Shown here piece after piece: positions 54,876 through 62,795 of a stretch of DNA of 64,000 nucleotides. The DNA is from Bog-532 sp963828445 (lineage in GTDB: Bacteria > Actinomycetota > Actinomycetes > Streptosporangiales > Streptosporangiaceae). Position numbers and translations under genes: made by a program. The stretch is from the NCBI GenBank assembly GCA_963828445.1, contig CAWHFP010000003.1:310001-374000 (forward strand), written 5' to 3'. Positions within the stretch are counted from its first letter, which is position 1; every line of letters begins with the position of its first letter. Below the pieces are notes generated by a model. The model searched no databases, was not told the origin of the DNA, and saw only the letters and a program-made list of their open reading frames with translations.

Positions 54876-57117
54876 TCAGGCGCCGGTGATGGTGGGGGTG
54901 CCGTTTTCCAGGTGGCCGGTGTAGCGGGCGGACCAGGTGGGGTCGGTGCTGGCGGTCACCGTGAGGTCGTACCAGCCACCGGCGGAGTGCAGGGGGTCGG
55001 CGGTGTGGATGACGGTGCGGTGGGCGGGGACGCGGTAGGTGCGCGGCTTGTCGTGGCTGTAGGCGTTGACCGTCACGGTGAAGGTGACCGCCGCGGAGCC
55101 CTCGTTCACCAGCGCGAGGAGCAGGCGCGGGTCCCGGTCGAAGCCACCTTCGAAATAATCAATACGGGCCGACAACCGGGCGCCAGCGGCGGCGGTGTCG
55201 CCGGTGAAGCGGCGCAGGAAGCGGTTGGGGCCGACGACGGTGATGTCGTACCGGCTGTCACCGGCCGCGGCACCGACCGGGGCGGTGGCGGCCGTGCTGC
55301 GGTTCCACACCGAACGGGACGGCTCGACCGTGTACTGGCCGGGGAACTTGGCCGGGTAGTCGGCCAGCGACGGGCACGCCGGCCAGGTTGTTGTAGACGG
55401 CGAAGTGGCTGGCCTTGCGAGCGTGGGGGCCGTTGTTGCTGAGGGCCAGCTGGGCGGTCGCGGCACCCCCCGCGGTGCTGAAGCCGGTCAGGTTGGCGTT
55501 CGGCTGCACCGGCAGCGGGCGGGCCGGCTTGGTGCCCGGTTCCTGCGACGGCATCGTGTTGCCGTCCGGCAGCGGGACGTACGCGGTCTCGGCGACCAGG
55601 GGGCCGGTGGTGGGCAGGTCGGGCAGGCCGAAGACCGGCCTGGTGAAGTCGAAGGCGTCGGTGAGGTCGCCGCAGACCTGGCGGCGCCAGGCACTGACGT
55701 TCGGGGAGATGGCGGGCTGGCCGAGCGCGGTCGTCCACTGCTCCAGGAACTGGATCACCGAGGTGTGGTCGGCGGTCTCGGAGGTGACCCAGCCACCGCG
55801 GGTCCACGGCGAGACCAGGATGAGCGGGACGCGGAAACCGAGGCCGACCGGGGCCGGGGCGGTCAGGCCGTACTGGCTCAGGTCGGTGCCGCTGACGAAC
55901 TCGTCCTTCTCCCCCGCCGCGGGCACCGGCGGCGGCACGTGGTCGAACTGCCCGTCGTTCTCGTCGTAGTTGACGATGATCAAGGTCGAGTTGAACACGT
56001 CCGGGTCGGCCCCGATGGCCTCGATGACGGCGCGCAGGAAGTAGGCACCGTTGCTGGGCGCGGTCACCGGGTGCTCGGAGAAGAACTGGTTGTCGACCAC
56101 GTACGACACCTGGGGCAGGTGGCCGGACAGCACGTCGGCCTTGAGCGCGGCCGCGATGTTGTCGGCGTTCTGGGTCTGGACGCCGGTGTCGGTGGTGATG
56201 CTGGCGACCCCGTTGGCGTAGAGCGGATTCGACGGGTCGGGGACGCCGGGCTTGCCGGTGGCCGGGTCGGTCTGGGTCGGGTCCATCGTCGCGAACGTCG
56301 CGAAGTAGGGCGGGGCGTTGTCGCCGTAGTCGTCGGCGCAGTGGTAGGTCCGCCAGGACACCCCGGCGTTCTGCAGCGTCTCCACGTAGGACTGCCAGGT
56401 CAGGAAGTTCCGCTGCAGGTTGCCGCCACCGTCGTAGGCCACGTGCGGGGCGGTGCCGTGGTACCCGGGGTGTGACTGGTCGGCGTTGATCGTGCCGCTC
56501 ATCAGGTAGATGCGGTTCGGCCCGGTCGCGCTGATCACCGAGCAGTGGTAGTCGTCGCCGACCGTGTAGGCGTCGGCCAGGGCGTAGTGGAACGGCAGGT
56601 CGCTGCGGGTGAGGAAGCCCATCGTGGTCGGCCCGGCCTTGGCCTGGATCCAGCCGTTCATCAGGCCGCCGTACCAGGCGCCGTGCTGGGTGAGCCAGCT
56701 GTGGTCGGTGCCGCCGTAGTTGGCCGCGCCCAGTTCCGGGCTGGGCGGGACCGCGCCCTTCCACTCGTCGGTGCCGCTCAGCTTCCACGGGTACTGGGTG
56801 TTGGCGTCCACCGCCGGGGTGTCCGGCTGCTGGAAGACCGAGTTGCCGCCGGGCAGCAGGATGGTCGACCGGTCACCGAAGCCGCGCACCCCGCGCATCG
56901 AGCCGAAGTAGTGGTCGAAGCTGCGATTTTCCTGCATGACGACCACGACATGCTTGATGTCACGGATGTCCCCGTGGCGCTTCTGCGGGCCCTTCTGGCC
57001 GCCGCTCTGGGGCTGGTTCGTCTCGGCCGCGGCCGATGAGGCTTCTCCGCTCACCGCGGCCGCACCCGCGATCGCGGCGGCTCCGCCGATGAAACCCCGG
57101 CGGGACAGGTCGGACAT
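54876..57117 (-). CDS. plcC: Tat-exported phosphocholine-specific phospholipase C (one frameshift as read)
   Basis: A 746-residue phosphoesterase once corrected. A twin-arginine signal (SRRGFIGGAAAIAGAAAVSG) is followed by the phosphoesterase domain: VVVMQENRSFDHYFG with metal/catalytic residues, NYDENDGQFDHVPPP, and LILVSPWTRGGWV. Two C-terminal DUF756-type beta domains follow (ANLTGFSTAGGAATAQLALS and YDITVVGPNRFLRRFTGD). One extra C near 55373 breaks the frame between NLAGVP and SLADYPAKFPG. Such enzymes hydrolyse phosphatidylcholine, often for phosphate supply. GGAGG precedes the ATG at 57117. Confidence 0.9.
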
Positions 57118-57318
57118 CGAGGTGACCTCCAGGTCGCTCGCGAACAGCTCAAACCCGATGGGAAGCGCGCAGTTCAGCCAAGGAAGCGCCAGCCAAAACA
57201 GCGCCAACGAGGAGGATTCGCTACTCAGTGATGGAGCAGGCCAGCGGCCAGCGAACGTGAGCTGAACAAGTCGTGACCGTCCTGGTCACAGCCCGGGCCG
57301 CGGCCGGGTCGCGGGCCG

Positions 57319-58006
57319 TCAGGGCCGCGGAGGCGGCCCGGGCGGGCGGGCGGCGGCGTGGTGGACGAGGAGGGCGATCTGGACGCGGTTGTCCAGGTCG
57401 AGCTTGGTCAGCAGGCGGGACACGTGAGCCTTGACGGTGGCCACGCTGACGTGCAGCTGCCGGGCGATCTGGGCGTTGGACAGGCCCTGGGCGATGGACT
57501 GGGCGACGTCGTGCTCGCGGCTGGTCAGCCCGGCCAGCCGCTGGCCAGCCTGCTGGCGCGCGGCGCCGCCGTCGCCGTGGCCGGCCACCAGGGCGATGAG
57601 GCGGCGGGCGATGGGCGGGGAAAGGCTGCCGTCGCCCGCGTGCACGGCCTCGATGGCCCGGACGATGTCGGCCGGGGCGGTGTTCTTGAGCAGGAAGCGG
57701 GCCGCGCCGGCCTGCAGCGCCCGCAGGACCAGCTCGTCGGCGTCGAAGGTGGTGAGGACGATGACCGCGGGCAGCGCGGGCTGAGTCCGCAGCAGCCGGG
57801 TGGCGGCGATGCCGTCGAGGTGCGGCATCCGGATGTCCATGAGCACGACGTCGGGGTGGTGCCGGTCGACGGCGGCCAGGACCCCGCGGCCGTCGGCGGC
57901 CGCACCGACCACCTCGACGTGGGCCGCGCCGGCCAGCATCATCGGTCAGGCCGGCCCGGACCAGGTCGTCATCGTCGACCAGCAGGACGCGGATGGGGCC
58001 GGTCAT
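57319..58006 (-). CDS. NarL/LuxR-type response regulator (one frameshift as read)
   Basis: A 228-residue regulator after correction. The receiver domain starts MTGPIRVLLVDDDDLVRAGL, then one extra base near 57944 breaks the frame; it resumes at MMLAGAAHVEVVG, with phosphoacceptor Asp in DVVLMDIRMPHLDG and Lys in ARFLLKNTAP. The LuxR-type HTH is AGLTSREHDVAQSIAQGLSN with VATVKAHVSRLLTKL. Targets are probably the neighbouring ABC transporter, of which only a fragment remains. Confidence 0.85.
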
Positions 58007-58855
58007 CGGATCGGAGCGGGCTGGGCGGCGGCAGGCCGGCCCGCAGCACGAAGTCACCGTGGTCATCCGTGTGGTGTTCCAGGCGGCCGCCGGGATCGAC
58101 GCTGACGGCGAGGTCGACCGGGGCGCCCGGCGCTGCTTGCGGGCGTTGGTCAGCCCCTCCTGCACGACCCGGTAGGCGGGCCGGCCAACGGCGCCAGGTA
58201 CGGCCCCGAGGTCGTCGAGACGGAGGTCGGCGTCCAGCCTCATGCCCGCCGCCCGCGATTCCTCGACCAAGCCGGCCAGGTCGGCCAGGGTGGGCTGGGG
58301 CGCCGTGGTGTCGTTCCGGGTGTCCTCGCGCAGCACGGTGATCACCTGGCTGAGGTCGTCCAGGGCGGCCGCGGCCGAGCTGCGGATCACCGTGGCGGCC
58401 TGGGCGATCTCGGCGGGCGGGGCGTCCGGCCGGAACTCGAGCGCGCCGGCGTGGATGGACAGCAGGGAGAGCCGGTGGGCCAGCACGTCGTGCATCTCAC
58501 CGGCGATCCGGCGCCGCTCGGCCTCCCGGGCCTGCTCGAACCCGCGGGCCTGGTCGGCGGCCAGTTGCTCGGCGCGCTGGCGCAAGGATGCGACCAGCTC
58601 CCGCCGCGCCTGCACGAACCGGCCCGCGCCGAACGCGATCACCCCGAACAGGAAGGCGGGCAGGGCCGGTTTGAAGACCTCGGCGGCCTTGGGGTTGACC
58701 AGCGGAAAGGCGACACAGGACAGCACCGTCAGCAGCACGGCGACGGCCAGCGCGACCCGGTCCCGGACGCGCAACGCGACGTTGAACACCGCCACCAGCC
58801 CGGCGAACAGCGCCAGCGGCGAGCCGCGGCCAGCACGTTCTCGCCGGGTGACCAT
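57969..58855 (-). pseudogene. Sensor histidine kinase, truncated and missing its ATP-binding core
   Basis: NarL-type sensor (HisKA_3). What remains: about two membrane helices (LALFAGLVAVFNVALRV, LPAFLFGVIAFGAGRF), a coiled linker, the phosphoacceptor box RRRIAGEMHDVLAHRLSLLS, and the N box of the ATPase domain (VVQEGLTNARK). Then one base is lost near 58134 and, more importantly, the reading jumps from VDLAVSVDPGG to RLEHHTDDHGDFVLRAGLP. The G1/G2 glycine boxes that hold ATP are gone. The N-terminal membrane helices are also cut at a junction with an ABC-permease fragment. It should be inactive as a kinase. Confidence 0.8.
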
Positions 58856-59475
58856 CCGGCCCGGCAGGTGCTGGCCGTGGCCGGGCCGGCTCAGACCGTG
58901 GCCCTGCTGCTCGGCGTGCTGGCCGTCACCACCGAGTACCGGCACGGCACCATCGTCCCCGCCCTGCTCATCACCCCGGGACGGCTGCGGGTGCTGCTGG
59001 CCAAGCTCGTCGTGCTCACCGTCCTCGGGGCGGTCCTCGGGGTGCTGGTGTTCGGGGTGGGGGCCGCGATCGCGCTGCCGGTCCTGGCTGCCCGTCACGT
59101 CCCGAGCGGGCTCGACGCGGCCGGGCTGGCCGGCCTGCTCGCCGGCGGGACGGTGGCCACGGCGCTGTTCGCGGCGCTCGGCGTGGGCTTCGGGGCCGTG
59201 GTCCGCAACCAGGTCGGCGCGGCCGTGGCCGCGCTGGGTCTGCTCTACGTGGCCGAGCCGCTGCTCGGGGCCCTGCCCGGCGCCGGCGGGGCGATCCAGC
59301 GGTTCGGCCTGGCCGGGCTGGCCAGCTCGGTCTCGGCGACTTCGGCGTTCCTCGGGAACGCCCACCTGCTCAGTGCGCCAGCAGGCGTGGGGGTGCTGGC
59401 CGGCTACGCCGCCCTGGTCGTCGCGGTGGGCGCGTGCTGTTCCGCGGGCGCGACCTGCCGGCCCAGACGTCCTAG
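58818..59475 (+). pseudogene. ABC-2 type transporter permease, N-terminally truncated and frameshifted
   Basis: The sequence starts inside the protein (TFSPGDHPARQVLAVAGPAQ) and carries the conserved VALLLGVLAVTTEYRHGTIV motif of ABC-2 permeases. Four to five hydrophobic helices follow (LVVLTVLGAVLGVLVFGVGA, TVATALFAALGVGFGAVV and others). A one-base change near 59438 displaces the end, which in the right frame reads LFRGRDLPAQTS-stop. No start codon or first helix remains and the ATPase partner is missing. It touches the truncated kinase head to tail on the other strand. Confidence 0.75.
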
Positions 59476-59496
59476 CTGCGGCGTGGGCGGTCAGCG

Positions 59497-60975
59497 TCAC
59501 GGCGGAGGGAGGCGGTGGCTGGCAGGCATCAGGGTGCGGAGGTTGTGGGAGTCGGTTAAGAGGCGGACGGCGTGGTCGCGGTGGGCGGGGGCCGGGGCGC
59601 TGGCGCGGTTGCAGGTCAGGTGGGCGATCGGGGCCGGAGCGGGGTGTGCGGGGCGACGGGCGGGCTGGAGGCGGCAGCGGCTGGCCGGGACGGCGTGCCC
59701 CAGGCGGGGGGCGCGGGTTTCGGGCCGGAGGGCCGGGGCCGGGCTGGCCGCCGCAACCTGGGTGTGGCCGAGGGTGGTCGACATGTGGCGCCAGCGGAGG
59801 GCCAGGAACCCGGCCAGCAGCGCGCCGAGGCCACCGCTGACCGCGATGACCAGGGACGGGGGCATGATCTCGGCGGCCGCGCCGGCCACCAGGAGGGCGC
59901 CGCCCTGGCTGGCCACCGTGCCCATGCTGGCCAGGCCGAACGCCTGCGACCGGCGCTCGTTGGGCACGCACTCGACGAAGGCGGTGTTGGCGGCGATCTG
60001 GTAGATGGCGAAGGTCCCGGACAGGCCGAAGATGACCATCGAGGCGACCAGTCCCGGCTGGAACGCGGTCAGCAGCAGGACCGCGCAGGTACAGGCGGCC
60101 ATCGGCCCCATCCAGCGCAGCCGGAGCCGCGGGCCGATCTTGCGGGCGAACAGCGGCGCGACCAGGACCGCGCCGACCTGGCCAGACGCCACGACCAGCC
60201 CGGCCGCTACCGGGCCACCGGACAGGCGGGCCACATACGGGGCCGCGATACCTTCCGGGATCGAGTACAGCGCGATCAGCCAGCCGAGCATCATCACCGT
60301 ACGGATGGTCTTGTCGCCGACCAGCAGCCGGACCCCCTCCCCCAGCTGCCGCAGGGCGTGCTGGTCGACCTGGGGCGGAGCGGGCCGGGCCCGGGTGCCG
60401 AAGCGGATCAGAACCGCCGAGGCGATGAACGTGGCCGCGTCCAGGCCGAGGGCGGGCCGGGCGCCCAGGAAGGCGACCGCCACTCCGCCCACGGCCGCGC
60501 CCGCGACCAGCGCGACCCGGAAACTGGTCTGCATGACCGTGGCGGCCAGGGCGTAGCGCTCGTCCCGCAGCACGTCGGGCAGGACCGCGGACCGGGCCGC
60601 TTCGAACGGCGCCTGGGCCATTGTGGTCAGGTAGAGCAGGCCGACCAAAACGGTGATCGGCATGCCCGGGAGCAGCATCACCGCCACCATCCCGGCCCGG
60701 ATCACGTCGCAGGCGATCATCACCTGCCGTCGCGGCCGCCGATCACCCAGACCGGAGAAGAGCAGGCTGCCGGCCACCCACGGGAGAGAGCCGGCCGCGT
60801 AGGTCAGCGCGGCCAGCAGCGGGGAGCCGGTCCGGTGGTAGATCAGCAGGGTCAGCGCGACCAGCGTGAGCCGGTCTCCCAGCTCCGACAGCAGCTGAGA
60901 GGCCCACAGGGCCCGGAACTCATGGACGGCGAACACGTCGCGGAAGGTGGCCTGGCGTCCCGGGATAGTGCTCAC
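59497..60975 (-). CDS. MFS transporter (drug-exporter type) with long basic tail
   Basis: A 492-residue, 12-helix carrier. FRALWASQLLSELGDRLTLV (helix 1), FSGLGDRRPRRQVMIACDVI (loop 2-3) and AQAPFEAARSAVLPDVLRDE place it with the MFS_3/enterobactin-exporter-like group. The last helix ends in GALLAGFLALRW, followed by about 95 residues of His/Pro/Arg-rich sequence of no clear fold, which may be a sign that the true stop has been lost. It is preceded by a region with paired repeats (61022-61247). Confidence 0.85.
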   Translation of the reverse strand: MSTIPGRQATFRDVFAVHEFRALWASQLLSELGDRLTLVALTLLIYHRTGSPLLAALTYAAGSLPWVAGSLLFSGLGDRRPRRQVMIACDVIRAGMVAVMLLPGMPITVLVGLLYLTTMAQAPFEAARSAVLPDVLRDERYALAATVMQTSFRVALVAGAAVGGVAVAFLGARPALGLDAATFIASAVLIRFGTRARPAPPQVDQHALRQLGEGVRLLVGDKTIRTVMMLGWLIALYSIPEGIAAPYVARLSGGPVAAGLVVASGQVGAVLVAPLFARKIGPRLRLRWMGPMAACTCAVLLLTAFQPGLVASMVIFGLSGTFAIYQIAANTAFVECVPNERRSQAFGLASMGTVASQGGALLVAGAAAEIMPPSLVIAVSGGLGALLAGFLALRWRHMSTTLGHTQVAAASPAPALRPETRAPRLGHAVPASRCRLQPARRPAHPAPAPIAHLTCNRASAPAPAHRDHAVRLLTDSHNLRTLMPASHRLPPP

Positions 60976-61021
60976 GGCGACCCTTTCCAGCCGGCGCCGC
61001 GCGAAGGTTACGCAAACGGTC

Positions 61022-61031
61022 TAACCGGTTA
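61022..61031. promoter_or_regulatory. Palindrome upstream of the MFS gene
   Basis: TAACCGGTTA, a perfect 10-bp palindrome 47 bp before the MFS start, in a position expected for its promoter. May bind a TetR- or similar-type repressor; no such gene is adjacent. Confidence 0.35.
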
Positions 61032-61084
61032 CTGGTCGCCATAGTGGCAGAAGTCGCCCCAGCGGTCGGTGGCCTTGGACCTAT

Positions 61085-61220
61085 ATACGTCAACTGACGG
61101 ATGTTTCGGCGGCCACTCACCAGGGGCGATGAGGCACGGGCCAGGTCACAAGCGTGCGCTGGTCACAGCCTTGCGGTCGCGGCAAGTTGCTTCCGACATA
61201 CGTCAACTGACGGATGTTTC
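61085..61220. repeat. Pair of identical 23-bp direct repeats containing a palindrome
   Basis: Copies at 61085-61107 and 61198-61220 are identical over 23 bp. Each contains CGTCA-AC-TGACG, a perfect 5-bp inverted repeat, followed by GATGTTTC. The copies are 113 bp apart, both upstream of the MFS gene and downstream of the nitric oxide synthase gene. Paired regulator sites that could loop DNA are the likeliest reading. Confidence 0.8.
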
Positions 61221-61223
61221 AAG

Positions 61224-61247
61224 GTGCAAGTTGCATGAGACTTGCAC
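61224..61247 (-). terminator. Hairpin just after the nitric oxide synthase gene
   Basis: A perfect 8-bp inverted repeat GTGCAAGT (61224-61231) and ACTTGCAC (61240-61247) with an 8-nt loop, 6 nt past the NOS stop on the minus strand. No U tract; could equally be a protein-binding palindrome. Confidence 0.45.
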
Positions 61248-61253
61248 AGCAAC

Positions 61254-62690
61254 TCACGAACCTTGCTCGCTCACCACCTCGACCTGTTCCCCAATCATCC
61301 GGAGGTGCGGGACATGGTCCCCGTCCCGATGGGGGCACAGCGCCACCGGCTCCGCCACGGGCTGCGGCAACTCGCGCAGGCTGGCCTGGGCCGGCGCGAG
61401 CGGTGCCTGCGCGGGCGGTACCGACACCAGCGAAGCCTGAACCAGGGCGGCCTGGGTCCGCAGCGACTGCTCAGGCAGCGTCGCCCCGGCTGGGACCTGG
61501 TCGACCTCGGCGACCTCGGGCGGCGGGGCCTGCGCGTCGTCGGCGGCCAGGCCCGGGGCCGGGTGGCGGTAGAAGTTCGGCGTCTGGTCGTAGTCGCGGT
61601 AGTAGCGATGGAAGACCGGGGTCGCCGAGGACGCCGCGGGCGGCACGATCCAGGACCAGTCGACCGGGCAGCCCCGGCCGTGCCGCTCTTCCCGGTCGAT
61701 GTGCTGGAGGAAACGCACCGACTCGGTGTGGTGGTCGGTGATGGCGGCCCCGGCGGCGTCGAAGGAATGCAGGACCGCGACGTTGAGCTCGGTCAGGGCC
61801 CGGTCCTTCCACAGCGTCCGGTCGGAGGCGGTGGACAGGCCCATGTGGGCGGCGATCTCCCGCAACTCGTCGTAGCGGCCGATGTCACCGAAGTTGCGCG
61901 AGCCGATCTCGGTGCCCATGTACCAGCCGTTGAACGGCGCGGCCGGGTACCGGATGCCGCCGATGTCCAGGTACATGTCGCTGATGACCGGGACCGCGTA
62001 CCAGCGCAGCCCGAGGTTGGCGAACCAGCGGTAGTCCGGGTGCTCGATGGCCACCTCGAACACGGCGTCGGCCGGGATGTCGTGCATGGTGACCGGCGCC
62101 CCGGCCTCCTGCACGAGCAGCGGCAGGAGATCGAACCGGCCCGGGGGCCGGCCGCCCGGCCAGCCGAGGTCGCGGGCCATGCGGGTGAGGGCGGCGTTGG
62201 ACGGGTCGCCCACGATGCCCCCGCCCACCATGTCGTAGCCCGCGTAGCGGACCAGCTGGGAGCTGATAATCCGCGGGCCCGGGACGTCCGGGGTGTCGGG
62301 GGCGAACACGGTGATCATCGGCCGGATCCGGCCGCCGTTGGTCGCCTCGCGCAGATGGGTCACGGCCTCGGCCGCGACGTCCTTGGCCGTGAACACCTCG
62401 CGGCGGTCACGGACCCGCAGGCTGTGCCAGTACAGCCGCCCGATGCAGCGCGAGCTGTTGCGCCAGGCCACCCGGGCGCCGAAGGTCAGCTCGGCCGGGG
62501 TGTGCCAGTAGCTGCCGGAGAACTCGATCTCCCGGCGGACCTGGCGGATCCGGTGCTCGGGCGACCCGAGGTTGTTCTCCTCGTGGAACAGGGTGATGAA
62601 CTGCTCGGCGCGGTCCATCAGCTGATCAGCGGCCGATTCGTAGTCCGTGGAAGCAGATGCGCCAGAGTCCGGCAGAGTCCACCCCACCAT
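61254..62690 (-). CDS. nos: Bacterial nitric oxide synthase oxygenase with C-terminal extension
   Basis: Makes nitric oxide from arginine, using borrowed reductases since bacterial NOS lacks the reductase domain. The heme-ligand Cys is in ARVAWRNSSRCIGRLYWHS; the substrate-binding region reads PFNGWYMGTEIGSRNFGD, with the Glu that holds arginine; the pterin-side segment is CPVDWSWIVPPAASSATPVF. The catalytic core ends at QTPNFYRHPAP, near residue 375. About 100 further residues follow, Ala/Pro/Gln-rich with repeated QASL units, ending in a CPHRDGDHVPHLRM element. A GGGAGG site precedes the ATG at 62690. Confidence 0.93.
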   Translation of the reverse strand: MVGWTLPDSGASASTDYESAADQLMDRAEQFITLFHEENNLGSPEHRIRQVRREIEFSGSYWHTPAELTFGARVAWRNSSRCIGRLYWHSLRVRDRREVFTAKDVAAEAVTHLREATNGGRIRPMITVFAPDTPDVPGPRIISSQLVRYAGYDMVGGGIVGDPSNAALTRMARDLGWPGGRPPGRFDLLPLLVQEAGAPVTMHDIPADAVFEVAIEHPDYRWFANLGLRWYAVPVISDMYLDIGGIRYPAAPFNGWYMGTEIGSRNFGDIGRYDELREIAAHMGLSTASDRTLWKDRALTELNVAVLHSFDAAGAAITDHHTESVRFLQHIDREERHGRGCPVDWSWIVPPAASSATPVFHRYYRDYDQTPNFYRHPAPGLAADDAQAPPPEVAEVDQVPAGATLPEQSLRTQAALVQASLVSVPPAQAPLAPAQASLRELPQPVAEPVALCPHRDGDHVPHLRMIGEQVEVVSEQGS

Positions 62691-62795
62691 GAAGGCCTCC
62701 CGGGTAGCAGCTTTATGTACTACCAGCTTGGCCGACCGTCTTGCCCCGACCTTGACGCTTACCTTGCCGAGCCTTGGGTTCGGTGTAAGCCCAGG

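Noticed and set aside
57221..59971. 916-codon minus-strand frame that seems to fuse a kinase with other sequence
   Set aside because: Only the middle part (kinase) is homologous; the ends are shadows of the response regulator and of the plus-strand permease, joined through frameshifts.
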